NCBI GenBank assembly: GCA_016213325.1
Contig: JACRAY010000009.1
Span: forward strand, 124,001-188,000
Direction: 5' to 3'
Length of the DNA stretch: 64,000 bases
From: Burkholderiales bacterium
Lineage (GTDB): Bacteria > Pseudomonadota > Gammaproteobacteria > Burkholderiales > Burkholderiaceae_C
A program made the translations under genes and the position numbers. Positions 1 through 10,446 of the stretch are shown here, in pieces (within the stretch, counting starts at the first letter, position 1; each line of letters begins with the position of its first letter). The notes beneath the pieces were generated by a model that saw only the letters and a program-made list of their open reading frames with translations, did no database searches and was not told the DNA's origin.

Positions 1-468
1 AACGCGCTGGGCGCGCCCGCGGCCATCGGCGAAGCCGGCGTAGGCAAGGTGGTGGCCGTGGCCGACTGGCTGCCCAACGTGCCCACGGCGCCAAGCGAGG
101 CGTTCTACCAGTCGTTTCGCCAGCGCTTTGCCAAGCCGTCGGACGACTACGTGCACATGCGCATGCAGCTCATGGTGGAGTCGCTGGCGCAGGCCGTCGA
201 GCGGGCGGGCGGCGCCGACGCACTGGCGCTGGCCACGGCGCTGGAGAAAGCCTCGGTGACGGTGGCGGGCCGTTCGGGCGCCATGCGCGCGGCCGACCAC
301 CAGTTCCAGCAGGCGCTGGTGGTAGGCGTGATGGACCGGCAGGGCACGCCGGGCGTGAAGTTCGACGTCGAGGGCTCGGGCTACGGTTTCCGGGTGGTGA
401 AGGCCGTGACGCCCGCCCAGGCCGAATTGCCCCACACGTGCGCGATGGTCCGTCCTGGGTCACACTGA
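1..468 (+). CDS. Branched-chain amino acid ABC transporter substrate-binding protein (C-terminal part)
   Basis: The reading frame is open from the first base of the window, so only the last 155 residues are present. They resemble the C-terminal lobe of periplasmic type-1 ligand-binding receptors (Peripla_BP_6, the LivJ class), which deliver amino acids or related small molecules to an ABC importer. Family-typical signs are the segment with DWLPNVPTAPSEAF, the AADHQFQQ stretch followed by VVGVMDRQG, and the GYGFRVV–TPAQAELP ending near the C terminus. The stop lies 4 bp before the next gene. Substrate cannot be told from this fragment. The family assignment is by recognition of sequence pattern only. 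Confidence 0.75.
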   Translation, partial: NALGAPAAIGEAGVGKVVAVADWLPNVPTAPSEAFYQSFRQRFAKPSDDYVHMRMQLMVESLAQAVERAGGADALALATALEKASVTVAGRSGAMRAADHQFQQALVVGVMDRQGTPGVKFDVEGSGYGFRVVKAVTPAQAELPHTCAMVRPGSH

Positions 469-472
469 CGGG

Positions 473-1663
473 ATGCGCCAAGCCATCCTGCACCTCGAAG
501 AATCGAAGATCCGCGAAGTCGCCAACGCCGGCATGGGCCGCAGCGACGTGCTGGCCTTCTGGTTCGGCGAAAGCGACGAAGCCACCCCCGAGTTCATCCG
601 CGAAGCGGCCATCGAGTCGCTGCGGCGCGGCGAGACCTTCTACGCCCACAACCTCGGGCTGCCCGAGCTGCGAGAGGCCGTTGCGGCTTACACGACCAGG
701 CTGCACGGGCCGGTAGGTGCCGACCGTATCGCCATCACTTCGGGCGGCGTCAACGCGCTGATGCTGGCCGTGCAGGCGCTGGTGGATGCCGGCGACGAGG
801 TCGTCGCCGTCACCCCCGTCTGGCCGAACCTCACGGCCCAGCCGCTGATCCTGGGTGCGCAGCTGAAGCGGGTGTCGCTGCGGCCGCGCGGCGGCGCCTG
901 GGGACTGGACCTGGCCGAGCTGCTGGCCGCCGTCACGCCGAAGACCAAGTTGCTGGTGGTGAACGCGCCGAACAATCCCACGGGTTGGACCCTGACGCGC
1001 GCCGAGCAGCAGGCCATCCTGGATCACTGCCGCGCGACGGGCACCTGGATCCTGGCCGACGAGGTGTACGAGCGCCTTTACTACGAAGAAACGGCCAACC
1101 GCTGTGCCCCCTCGTTCCTGGACCTGGCGCAGCCCGAGGACCGGCTGGTGGTGGCGCACAGCTTCTCCAAGAGCTTCCTCATGACCGGCTGGCGGCTGGG
1201 CTGGCTGGTCATGCCGCCTTCGATGACGCATTCGATGGGCAAGCTGATCGAGTTCAACACCTCCTGTGCCAGCGTGTTCACGCAACGGGCGGCACTGGTG
1301 GCCATCGAGCGCACCGAAGAGGTGACGCCGCGGGTGGTGGCCCACCTCAAGCTCTGCCGTGACACGCTGGTGCCGCTGCTGTCTCAGCTTCCCGGAGTGG
1401 AGGTGCAGGCTGCCAAGGGCGGCATGTACGCCTTCTTCAAGCTCGAAGGCTTCGACGACTCGCTGGCGCTCGCCAAGCGGCTGGTGGCCGAGGCGGGGCT
1501 GGGGCTGGCGCCCGGCAACGCCTTTGCGCCGGAGGCGCAGGGGTGGCTGAGGTGGTGCTTTGCGTCGAAGGATGTGGCAAGGCTGGGGCAGGGGGTGGAC
1601 CGGCTGGCTACATGGCTGGTGGGCAGCCAAGCTGCCCACCCTAGCGGCCACCAGCTGCTATAA
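473..1663 (+). CDS. PLP-dependent class I/II aminotransferase
   Basis: This 396-residue protein is a fold-type I aminotransferase. It has the NAPNNPTGW substrate/PLP motif (about residues 163–171), an ADEVYERL segment carrying the Asp and Tyr that hold the cofactor, and the PLP lysine in [15 protein letters not shown] (around residue 232). The amino-acid substrate cannot be read from the sequence. It lies 4 bp after the ABC receptor gene, so the two may be co-transcribed, although a CACACT box sits 6 nt before the ATG. The last residues ([15 protein letters not shown]) are encoded by a palindromic repeat at 1618–1640, which suggests that the native C terminus was extended by a repeat insertion. 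Confidence 0.85.
   Translation: MRQAILHLEESKIREVANAGMGRSDVLAFWFGESDEATPEFIREAAIESLRRGETFYAHNLGLPELREAVAAYTTRLHGPVGADRIAITSGGVNALMLAVQALVDAGDEVVAVTPVWPNLTAQPLILGAQLKRVSLRPRGGAWGLDLAELLAAVTPKTKLLVVNAPNNPTGWTLTRAEQQAILDHCRATGTWILADEVYERLYYEETANRCAPSFLDLAQPEDRLVVAHSFSKSFLMTGWRLGWLVMPPSMTHSMGKLIEFNTSCASVFTQRAALVAIERTEEVTPRVVAHLKLCRDTLVPLLSQLPGVEVQAAKGGMYAFFKLEGFDDSLALAKRLVAEAGLGLAPGNAFAPEAQGWLRWCFASKDVARLGQGVDRLATWLVGSQAAHPSGHQLL
1618..1640. repeat. Palindromic repeat family A, copy 1 (GGTGGGCAGC-type)
   Basis: A perfect 10-bp inverted repeat, GGTGGGCAGC and GCTGCCCACC, is separated by CAA. The same palindrome, with loop CGA, occurs at 49294–49316. This copy lies inside the end of the aminotransferase gene and is translated as VGSQAAHP. 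There is no T-run after it, so it does not look like an intrinsic terminator. Confidence 0.75.
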
Positions 1664-1664
1664 T
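1659..1664 (+). promoter_or_regulatory. -10 box of the rpsO promoter
   Basis: A perfect TATAAT overlaps the aminotransferase stop codon and lies about 75 bp upstream of the rpsO ATG. No good TTGACA is found 17 bp upstream. The position makes it the natural promoter for the rpsO–pnp unit. This is inference from sequence only. Confidence 0.5.
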
Positions 1665-1739
1665 CCACAGGTTCTGCATCCCGCAGATCGCACGTTGGGG
1701 CGATTTCCCGCGCCAACGCAAGTCACCCAAGGAACATAC

Positions 1740-2003
1740 ATGACCGCCCTGAACAAGGCCGAGATCGTGGCCGCCAATGCGCGCGGCCAGAACGACACCG
1801 GCAGCCCCGAAGTGCAGGTAGCCCTGCTGACCGCCCGTATCAACGAGCTGACGCCGCACTTCAAGACCCATGCCAAGGACCACCACGGCCGCCGCGGACT
1901 GCTGCGCCTGGTGAACCGGCGCAAGAGCCTGCTCGCGTACCTGAAGAACAAGGACGCCGAGCGGTACATGGCCCTGATCGGCAAGCTGGGCCTGCGCAAG
2001 TAA
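1740..2003 (+). CDS. rpsO: 30S ribosomal protein S15
   Basis: S15 is 87 residues here, close to the family's usual 88–89. It binds the central domain of 16S rRNA early in small-subunit assembly. Conserved features are the [15 protein letters not shown] segment, the [15 protein letters not shown] stretch and the closing [10 protein letters not shown] region. The ATG at 1740 is preceded by AAGGAA. In-frame codons further upstream would add an unrelated segment and are rejected. It lies upstream of pnp, the common rpsO–pnp arrangement, with a TATAAT promoter at 1659. Confidence 0.97.
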   Translation: MTALNKAEIVAANARGQNDTGSPEVQVALLTARINELTPHFKTHAKDHHGRRGLLRLVNRRKSLLAYLKNKDAERYMALIGKLGLRK

Positions 2004-2015
2004 GCGCAACCACAC

Positions 2016-2031
2016 ATGACGCTTGCGTCAT
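2016..2031 (+). other. Hairpin after rpsO
   Basis: ATGACGC and GCGTCAT form a perfect 7-bp inverted repeat with a 2-nt centre, 13 bp after the rpsO stop. No T-run follows. It may be an RNA processing or stability element between rpsO and pnp rather than a terminator. The loop as drawn is too small, so the last base pair or two must open. Confidence 0.3.
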
Positions 2032-2118
2032 TCCTGTGACTTCGCGCCTGGGCACGGTTTCGCGACTGGCTCAGGCGCGTTTCACATCCAGGAGGCCGGA
2101 AACGAATACACGCCGTGT

Positions 2119-2157
2119 CATTCCACGAGGACCCCGCGAGCGGGCCCTGATGGAATG
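2119..2157 (+). promoter_or_regulatory. Candidate structured leader of pnp
   Basis: CATTCCA (2119–2125) can pair with TGGAATG (2151–2157), and inside this arm CCCG/CGGG (around 2133–2144) can form a second stem. The structure ends about 50 nt before the pnp ATG. In E. coli a double-stranded pnp leader is cut by RNase III and then used by PNPase for autoregulation. The equivalent role here is inference from position and folding potential. Confidence 0.35.
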
Positions 2158-2208
2158 GCATCGTGTTCGGTCCTCCGCCCTCTTCCCATCGACAAGAAGG
2201 AGCAGAAC

Positions 2209-4542
<2,334 letters not shown>

Positions 4543-4563
4543 AGCCGGCCACGCAGCGCCGCC

Positions 4564-5553
4564 ATGAAGGCCGTTGAAATCAGCCAGTACGGCGCGCCCG
4601 ATGTGCTGCGCCTGGGCGAACGCCCGGACCCCGTCGCGGGTGCGGGCGAGGTGCTCATCCGCGTGCGCGCCAGCGGCGTGAACCGCCCCGACGTCCTGCA
4701 GCGCACCGGCAACTACCCGGTGCCGCCGGGCGCCTCCGACATCCCCGGCCTCGAAGTGGCCGGCGAGATCGTCGACGGCGACGCGCAAGCCATGGCGGCG
4801 GCCGGCTTTGCCAAGGGCGACCGCGTCTGCGCGCTGGTGGCCGGTGGCGGCTACGCCGAGCTGTGTGTGGCGCCGGTTGGCCAGTGCCTGCCGGCTCCCA
4901 AGGGGCTGTCGGACATCGAGGCGGCGTCGCTGCCCGAGACCTTCTTCACGGTGTGGAGCAACGTGTTCGACCGCGGCCGCCTGGCCAGGGGCGAGAGCTT
5001 CCTCGTGCAGGGCGGCACCAGCGGCATCGGCGTGACGGCGATCCAGATGACCAAGGCCATGGGCGCCGGCCAGGTAATCGCCACGGCCGGCAGCGACGAC
5101 AAGTGCCAAGCCTGCCTGGAGCTGGGCGCCGACCACGCCATCAACTACAAGACGCACGACTTTGCCGAGGAGTTGCAGAAGATCACCGGCGGCAAGGGTG
5201 TCGACGTGATCCTGGACATGGTCGCGGGCAGCTACGTCGAGCGCGAAGTGAAGTCGCTGGCCGAAGACGGCCGGCTGGTCATCATCGCGGTGCAGGGCGG
5301 GGTCAAGAGCGAGTTCAACGCGGGGCTGGTGCTGCGCCGGCGGCTGGCCATCACGGGCTCAACGCTCAGGCCGCGCCCGGTCGCCTTCAAGGCTGCCATT
5401 GCGGCGTCGCTGAAGGAAAAGGTGTGGCCGCTCATTGAAAGCGGCGCGATCAAACCCATCATCCACAGCACGTTCCCGGCGGCTGACGCAGCCAGGGCGC
5501 ACGCCCTGATGGAATCGAACCAGCACGTCGGCAAGATCGTGCTCGCCTGGTAA
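4564..5553 (+). CDS. NAD(P)H-quinone oxidoreductase, PIG3/QOR zinc-independent MDR family
   Basis: A 329-residue medium-chain reductase. The N-terminal GroES-like domain starts MKAVEISQYGAPDVL, and the nucleotide-binding domain carries the VQGGTSGIGVTAIQM glycine motif (about residues 149–163). The zinc ligands of alcohol dehydrogenases are absent, as expected for quinone or enal reductases of the PIG3 branch. It starts 21 bp after pnp and ends 4 bp before tpiA, so it is probably part of one transcription unit. The physiological electron acceptor cannot be told from sequence. Confidence 0.88.
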   Translation: MKAVEISQYGAPDVLRLGERPDPVAGAGEVLIRVRASGVNRPDVLQRTGNYPVPPGASDIPGLEVAGEIVDGDAQAMAAAGFAKGDRVCALVAGGGYAELCVAPVGQCLPAPKGLSDIEAASLPETFFTVWSNVFDRGRLARGESFLVQGGTSGIGVTAIQMTKAMGAGQVIATAGSDDKCQACLELGADHAINYKTHDFAEELQKITGGKGVDVILDMVAGSYVEREVKSLAEDGRLVIIAVQGGVKSEFNAGLVLRRRLAITGSTLRPRPVAFKAAIAASLKEKVWPLIESGAIKPIIHSTFPAADAARAHALMESNQHVGKIVLAW

Positions 5554-5557
5554 AGCC

Positions 5558-6310
5558 ATGAACAAGCAGCAGCTGATTGCCGGCAACTGGAAGATGAACG
5601 GCAGCCTGGAAGCGAACGACGCGCTTGTGCGCGCCCTGGTCGCGGGCATGGCGGGTGCGCAGTGCACGGCCGCCGTCTGCGTGCCGGCCGCCTACCTGGC
5701 GCAGGTGCAGATGCTCAAGTCAGGCTCGGCGCTGGAACTCGGCGCGCAGGACGTGTCGCAGCACGTGCAGGGCGCCTACACCGGCGAGGTGAGCGCGCCC
5801 ATGCTGCGCGAGTTCGGCGTGCGCTACGCCATCGTCGGCCACTCCGAGCGGCGCCAGTACCACGGCGAAACCGACGCGCTGGTCGCCGAAAAGGCCAAGA
5901 CCGCGCTGGCCCACGGCATCACGCCGATCGTGTGCGTGGGCGAGACGCTGGCCGAGCGCGAAGCCGGCCGCACCGAGGAAGTGGTCAAGCGCCAGATGGC
6001 CGCCATCATCCACGTCAACGGCCACTGCATCAGCGAAATCTGCGTCGCCTACGAGCCCGTCTGGGCCATCGGCACCGGCCGCACGGCCACGCCGGAGCAG
6101 GCCCAGCAGGTGCATGCGCTGCTGCGCAAGCAGCTTGCCGCGGCCACGCCGCACGCCGAACGCGTGCACATCCTCTACGGCGGCAGCATGAACGCCGCCA
6201 ATGCTGCCGGCCTGCTGGCCCAGCGCGACATCGACGGCGGCCTCGTCGGCGGCGCATCGCTGAAGGCGGCCGACTTCTTACAGATCATCGCTTCGGCCCG
6301 CGCGGCCTGA
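5558..6310 (+). CDS. tpiA: Triosephosphate isomerase
   Basis: A 250-residue cytoplasmic enzyme interconverting dihydroxyacetone phosphate and glyceraldehyde-3-phosphate. Active-site elements are all visible: the N-terminal GNWKMNGS with its catalytic Lys, the electrophilic His in YAIVGHSERR (about residue 94), and the catalytic Glu in AYEPVWAIGTGRTATPEQ (about residue 167) together with the flexible loop 6. The phosphate-binding YGGSM and GGLVGGASL motifs follow. The gene lies between the quinone reductase and secG, the usual tpiA–secG–tRNA-Leu–nuo order in Burkholderiales. Confidence 0.97.
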   Translation: MNKQQLIAGNWKMNGSLEANDALVRALVAGMAGAQCTAAVCVPAAYLAQVQMLKSGSALELGAQDVSQHVQGAYTGEVSAPMLREFGVRYAIVGHSERRQYHGETDALVAEKAKTALAHGITPIVCVGETLAEREAGRTEEVVKRQMAAIIHVNGHCISEICVAYEPVWAIGTGRTATPEQAQQVHALLRKQLAAATPHAERVHILYGGSMNAANAAGLLAQRDIDGGLVGGASLKAADFLQIIASARAA

Positions 6311-6338
6311 AAGCCTCAACACCATCCGGAGTGAATCC

Positions 6339-6770
6339 ATGACAGTCCTGTTGAACGCCGTCCTCGCCCTGCAGATGCTTTCGGCCGTCGCGATGATCGG
6401 CCTCATCCTGCTGCAGCACGGCAAGGGTGCCGACATGGGCGCGGCCTTCGGCAGCGGTGCGTCGGGCAGCCTGTTCGGCGCCTCCGGCAGCGCCAACTTC
6501 CTGTCGCGCACCACCGCCGTGCTGGCGGCCGTTTTCTTCGTCTGCACGCTCGCGCTGGCGTACTTCGGCAACCTGCGCCCGGCCGACTCCGGCAGCATCC
6601 TGGAGCGTACCGGCGCCCCCGCGCCGGCCGTGGCGCCGGCCCCGGCTGGCGCCGCCTCCGGCGCCGCCGGCCTGATCCCGGCCACCCCGGTTCCGGCTGC
6701 CTCGGCGGCGGCCGTTCCCGCCCCTGCGGCGGCCCCGGCTTCGGGTGCCGCGCAGATTCCGACGAAGTGA
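6339..6770 (+). CDS. secG: Preprotein translocase subunit SecG
   Basis: A small membrane subunit of the SecYEG channel, 143 residues. Two hydrophobic helices are visible (about residues 3–22 and 52–73), separated by the family loop LLQHGKGADMGAAFGSGASGS. After the second helix there is a long Ala/Pro-rich tail of about 65 residues, which is low in complexity and typical of high-GC betaproteobacterial SecG. The ATG at 6339 has GGAG 9–12 nt upstream. It follows tpiA by 28 bp and precedes the tRNA-Leu gene, an order also known around secG in E. coli. Confidence 0.93.
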   Translation: MTVLLNAVLALQMLSAVAMIGLILLQHGKGADMGAAFGSGASGSLFGASGSANFLSRTTAVLAAVFFVCTLALAYFGNLRPADSGSILERTGAPAPAVAPAPAGAASGAAGLIPATPVPAASAAAVPAPAAAPASGAAQIPTK

Positions 6771-6916
6771 TGCATTAGCACACTCCGCAGCCGCCGCACA
6801 TGCCCGAAGTCAACGGTAGGCCGCGCGAGTAGGAGTACACTTCAGGGCGTTCGGGAAGCCGCGTTTTCCCTCTGGAGAAACGCAAGCCTCATGCCTGTCC
6901 CGGGCCGTAAGAAAAC

Positions 6917-7001
6917 GCCGTCGTGGTGAAATTGGTAGACACGCTATCTTGAGGGGGTAGTGGCGAAAGCTGTGCGAGTTCGAGTCTCGCCGACGGCACC
7001 A
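6917..7001 (+). tRNA. tRNA-Leu (anticodon GAG)
   Basis: An 85-nt class II tRNA. The acceptor stem GCCGTCG (6917–6923) pairs with CGACGGC (6991–6997), and CCA is encoded (6999–7001). The D-arm holds AATTGGTAGAC. The anticodon stem CTATC/GGTAG encloses loop TTGAGGG, giving anticodon GAG at 6951–6953. A short variable arm and a TTCGAGT T-loop follow. It reads CUC and CUU codons. It sits between secG and nuoA and may be cut out of a transcript shared with either. Confidence 0.97.
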
Positions 7002-7057
7002 ACAAAACGAGCCTGCCGGGCACCGCACCGGCATGCATGCGCGGATCCAGCCTGAAG

Positions 7058-7429
7058 ATGAACCTCGACCAGTACCTGCCTGTCCTCCTGTTCATCCTCG
7101 TTGGCATCGGTGTCGGCGTCGCCCCCCAGTTGACGGGCTGGGCCGCCTCCACGCTGATGGGCTTCCAGAGGCCGGACGCCGCCAAGAACTCCCCGTACGA
7201 ATGCGGCTTCGAAGCCTTCGAGGACGCGCGCATGAAGTTCGACGTTCGCTACTACCTCATCGCCATCCTGTTCATCCTGTTCGACCTGGAAATCGCATTC
7301 CTGTTTCCGTGGGCCGTGGCGCTCAAGGAGATCGGCGCCGTCGGCTTCTGGTCGATGATGGTCTTCCTGGCCATCCTGGTGGTGGGCTTCGTGTACGAAT
7401 GGAAGAAGGGCGCGCTCGACTGGGAGTGA
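7058..7429 (+). CDS. nuoA: NADH-quinone oxidoreductase subunit A
   Basis: NuoA, 123 residues, a three-helix membrane subunit of complex I near the quinone channel. Helices lie at about residues 6–28, 62–82 and 88–112. The conserved loop [23 protein letters not shown] carries the Cys-Gly and Glu residues that line the quinone cavity. I chose the ATG at 7058 (MNLDQYLPV), which matches the length of NuoA in relatives; an ATG at 7037 would add seven residues. It begins 56 bp after the tRNA gene and heads the 14-gene nuo operon. Confidence 0.95.
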   Translation: MNLDQYLPVLLFILVGIGVGVAPQLTGWAASTLMGFQRPDAAKNSPYECGFEAFEDARMKFDVRYYLIAILFILFDLEIAFLFPWAVALKEIGAVGFWSMMVFLAILVVGFVYEWKKGALDWE

Positions 7430-7463
7430 GTCCCCGCCGCACGCCACAAGGGAAAGTATTGCC

Positions 7464-7943
7464 ATGACCAACCAAGGCATCCTCGAAAAAGGTGTCGTCA
7501 CGACGACCGTGGACACGGTCGTCAACTGGGCCAAGACCGGGTCGCTGTGGCCCATGACCTTCGGCCTCGCCTGCTGCGCGGTCGAAATGATGCACGCGGG
7601 CGCCGCGCGCTACGACATCGACCGCTTCGGCATGCTGTTCCGCCCGAGCCCGCGCCAGTCCGACCTGATGGTGGTGGCCGGCACGCTGTGCAACAAGATG
7701 GCGCCCGCCATCCGCAAGGTGTACGACCAGATGGCCGAGCCGCGCTGGGTCATCTCCATGGGCTCGTGCGCCAACGGCGGCGGCTACTACCACTACAGCT
7801 ACTCGGTGGTGCGCGGCTGCGACCGCGTGGTGCCGGTCGACGTGTACGTGCCGGGCTGCCCGCCCACGGCCGAGGCGCTGCTGTACGGGATCATCCAGCT
7901 GCAGCAGAAGATCCGCCGCACGCAGACCATCGCGCGCGCCTGA
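7464..7943 (+). CDS. nuoB: NADH-quinone oxidoreductase subunit B
   Basis: NuoB, 159 residues, carries the terminal [4Fe-4S] cluster N2 that hands electrons to quinone. The ligands are seen as the tandem CC in [11 protein letters not shown], the Cys in [11 protein letters not shown], and the Cys in [12 protein letters not shown]. It is a peripheral-arm subunit touching NuoD and NuoH. The ATG at 7464 is preceded by AAGGGAAAG. It lies 34 bp after nuoA and 14 bp before nuoC. Confidence 0.97.
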   Translation: MTNQGILEKGVVTTTVDTVVNWAKTGSLWPMTFGLACCAVEMMHAGAARYDIDRFGMLFRPSPRQSDLMVVAGTLCNKMAPAIRKVYDQMAEPRWVISMGSCANGGGYYHYSYSVVRGCDRVVPVDVYVPGCPPTAEALLYGIIQLQQKIRRTQTIARA

Positions 7944-7957
7944 AGGAGCCGACCGAC

Positions 7958-8572
7958 ATGATTCCTTCCGCCGTCGCCCCTTCCGTAGAGACCACGCGCG
8001 AGGCCGTTGCCGCGGCGCTCGGCGGCCGGGCGAAAAGCATCGACATCCGCCTGGGCGAGCTGACCGTCGTGGTCGCCGCCGCGGACTACCTCGAGGCCAT
8101 GCGCGCCCTCAGGGACGCCCCCGGCTGCCAGTTCGACCAGCTGATGGACCTGTGCGGCGTGGACTACTCCGAGTACCGCGCGGGCGAATGGGACGGCCTG
8201 CGCTTTGCGGTAGTGTCGCACCTGCTGTCGGTCAGCCTGAACCAGCGCGTGCGCGTGCGCGTGTTCGCCGACGACGACGACTTCCCGGTGGTGGCCTCGG
8301 TGACCGGGCTGTGGAGCGCCGCCAACTGGTTCGAGCGCGAGGCGTTCGACCTGTTCGGCATCGTGTTCGAGGGCCACGACGACCTGCGCCGCATCCTCAC
8401 CGACTACGGCTTCATCGGGCACCCCTTCCGCAAGGACTTCCCGGTGTCGGGCCACGTCGAGATGCGCTACGACCCCGAGCGCGGCCGCGTGATCTACCAG
8501 CCCGTCACGATCGAGCCGCGCGAGATCACGCCCCGCATCATCCGGGAAGAAAAGTACGGGGGGCTGCAGTGA
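7958..8572 (+). CDS. nuoC: NADH-quinone oxidoreductase subunit C (30 kDa)
   Basis: NuoC, 204 residues, a structural subunit of the peripheral arm. The family signature is present as [24 protein letters not shown] followed by [15 protein letters not shown]. NuoC is separate from NuoD here, as is normal outside the enterobacteria. The ATG at 7958 follows GAAGGAG and lies 14 bp after the nuoB stop. Downstream, the gap to nuoD is 132 bp, unusually wide for this operon, and is filled by a long palindrome (8582–8687). Confidence 0.96.
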   Translation: MIPSAVAPSVETTREAVAAALGGRAKSIDIRLGELTVVVAAADYLEAMRALRDAPGCQFDQLMDLCGVDYSEYRAGEWDGLRFAVVSHLLSVSLNQRVRVRVFADDDDFPVVASVTGLWSAANWFEREAFDLFGIVFEGHDDLRRILTDYGFIGHPFRKDFPVSGHVEMRYDPERGRVIYQPVTIEPREITPRIIREEKYGGLQ

Positions 8573-8581
8573 CGGGCCAAA

Positions 8582-8687
8582 GCCTTGAACGCAGAAGTCG
8601 CAGAAGGAATCCAGAAGTCGCAGAAGGACTTCCATTGAATTCCTTCTGCGATTTTTGTCCCCGTTCTGCGTCTTCTGCGTTCAAGGC
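8582..8687. repeat. Long palindromic repeat family D, copy 1, inside the nuo operon
   Basis: A 106-bp element with 16-bp perfect terminal inverted repeats: GCCTTGAACGCAGAAG at 8582–8597 and its complement at 8672–8687. The arms contain repeated GCAGAAG units. The inner stem TCGCAGAAGGA (8618–8628) pairs with 8641–8651 and is followed at once by TTTTT (8652–8656). A related element with the same GAACGCAG core lies at 22955–23114. It sits between nuoC and nuoD and looks like a mobile or dispersed non-coding palindrome. Confidence 0.75.
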
Positions 8688-8704
8688 CCCAGCCGAAACC
8701 GACC

Positions 8705-9958
8705 ATGGCTGAAATCAAGAACTACACCCTCAACTTCGGCCCGCAGCACCCGGCCGCGCACGGCGTGCTGCGGCTGGTGCTGGAGCTCGACGGCGAAGTG
8801 ATACAGCGTGCCGACCCGCACATCGGCCTGCTGCACCGCGCCACCGAGAAGCTGGCCGAGACCAAGACGTACATCCAGTCGCTGCCCTACATGGACCGGC
8901 TGGACTACATGTCGATGATGTGCAACGAGCACGCCTACTGCCTGGCCATCGAGAAGCTGATGGGCATCGAGGTGCCGCTGCGCGCGCAGTACATCCGCGT
9001 GATGTACTCCGAGATCACCCGCCTGCTCAACCACCTGCTGTGGCTGGGCGCGCACGGCCTCGACTGCGGCGCGATGAACATCCTCATCTACTGCTTCCGC
9101 GAGCGCGAGGACCTGTTCGACATGTACGAGGCGGTGTCGGGCGCGCGCATGCACGCGGCGTACTTCCGCCCCGGCGGCGTGTACCGCGACCTGCCCGCCA
9201 GCATGCCGCAGTACAAGGCGAGCAAGGTGCGCAACGAGCGTTCGCTGAAGCAGCTGAACGACGCCCGCTCCGGCACGCTGCTGGACTTCATCGAGGACTT
9301 CACGAAGCGCTTCCCCGGCTACGTCGACGAGTACGAGACGCTGCTCACCGACAACCGCATCTGGAAGCAGCGCACGGTGGGCATCGGCGTCGTGACGCCC
9401 GAGCGCGCGCTCAACCTCGGCTTTGCCGGCCCCATGCTGCGCGGCTCGGGCATCGCGTGGGACCTGCGCAAGACGCAGCCGTACGAGGTGTACGACCGGA
9501 TGGACTTCGACATCCCGATCGGCCGCACCGGCGACTGCTACGACCGCTACCTGGTGCGCGTGCAGGAGCTGCGCGAGTCCAACCGCATCATCGGCCAGTG
9601 CGTGCAGTGGCTCAAGGCCAACCCCGGCCCGGTGATCACCGACAACCACAAGGTGGCGCCGCCTTCGCGCGAAGCGATGAAGGCCAACATGGAGGAGCTG
9701 ATCCACCACTTCAAGCTCTTCTCCGAAGGCATGCGCGTGCCCGAGGGCGAAGCCTATGCCGCCGTGGAGCACCCCAAGGGCGAGTTCGGGGTCTACATCG
9801 TGAGCGACGGCGCCAACAAGCCGTACCGCCTGAAGCTGCGCCCGCCGGGGTTCGCCCACCTGGCCGCGCTGGACGAGATGGGCAAGGGCCACATGATCGC
9901 CGACGCCGTCGCGATCATCGGCACGATGGACATCGTGTTCGGGGACATTGACCGATGA
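8705..9958 (+). CDS. nuoD: NADH-quinone oxidoreductase subunit D (49 kDa)
   Basis: NuoD, 417 residues, homologous to the large subunit of [NiFe] hydrogenases but without metal. It forms much of the quinone-binding site with NuoB. The N-terminal [15 protein letters not shown] motif contains the quinone-contacting His. The [11 protein letters not shown] segment and the C-terminal GDIDR ending also fit the family. Start at 8705 ([12 protein letters not shown]) agrees with relatives. The stop overlaps the nuoE start by ATGA, indicating translational coupling. Confidence 0.97.
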   Translation: MAEIKNYTLNFGPQHPAAHGVLRLVLELDGEVIQRADPHIGLLHRATEKLAETKTYIQSLPYMDRLDYMSMMCNEHAYCLAIEKLMGIEVPLRAQYIRVMYSEITRLLNHLLWLGAHGLDCGAMNILIYCFREREDLFDMYEAVSGARMHAAYFRPGGVYRDLPASMPQYKASKVRNERSLKQLNDARSGTLLDFIEDFTKRFPGYVDEYETLLTDNRIWKQRTVGIGVVTPERALNLGFAGPMLRGSGIAWDLRKTQPYEVYDRMDFDIPIGRTGDCYDRYLVRVQELRESNRIIGQCVQWLKANPGPVITDNHKVAPPSREAMKANMEELIHHFKLFSEGMRVPEGEAYAAVEHPKGEFGVYIVSDGANKPYRLKLRPPGFAHLAALDEMGKGHMIADAVAIIGTMDIVFGDIDR

Positions 9959-10446
9959 TTTCAGAACAGACGCGTTCCCGCTTCGATCGCGAAGTGGCGA
10001 AGTACCCCGCCGACCAGAAGCAGTCGGCCGTGATGGCCTGCCTGGCGATCGTGCAGCAGGAGCAGGGCTGGGTCAGCCCCGAGGCCGAGCAGGCCGTGGC
10101 CGACTACCTGGGCATGGCGCCGATCGCCGTGCACGAGGTGACGACCTTCTACAACATGTACAACCAGCGGCCGGTGGGCAAGTTCAAGCTGAACGTCTGC
10201 ACCAACCTGCCGTGCCAGCTGCGCGACGGCGTGAAGACGCTGCAGTACCTGGAAAACAAACTGGGCATTTCGATGGGCGAGACCACGGCCGACGGCCTGT
10301 TCACGCTGCAGCAGAGCGAATGCCTGGGCGCCTGCGCCGATTCGCCGGTGATGCTGGTGAACGACCGCACCATGTGCAGCTTCATGTCGGCCGACCGGCT
10401 GGACCAGCTGATCGACGGGCTGCGCTCGTCAGGGGAAGCCCGATGA
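9955..10446 (+). CDS. nuoE: NADH-quinone oxidoreductase subunit E (24 kDa)
   Basis: NuoE, 163 residues, a thioredoxin-fold subunit that carries [2Fe-2S] cluster N1a. The ligand Cys residues appear in VCTNLPCQL and in [11 protein letters not shown]. An [16 protein letters not shown] segment typical of the family precedes them. It works with NuoF and NuoG in the NADH-dehydrogenase module. The gene overlaps nuoD by ATGA upstream and nuoF by 4 bp downstream. Confidence 0.97.
   Translation: MISEQTRSRFDREVAKYPADQKQSAVMACLAIVQQEQGWVSPEAEQAVADYLGMAPIAVHEVTTFYNMYNQRPVGKFKLNVCTNLPCQLRDGVKTLQYLENKLGISMGETTADGLFTLQQSECLGACADSPVMLVNDRTMCSFMSADRLDQLIDGLRSSGEAR

Noticed and set aside
6771..6916. Dedicated promoter or terminator between secG and tRNA-Leu
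   Set aside because: TACACT at 6836–6841 is possible, but no matching -35 or clear hairpin with T-run was found, so it was not annotated.
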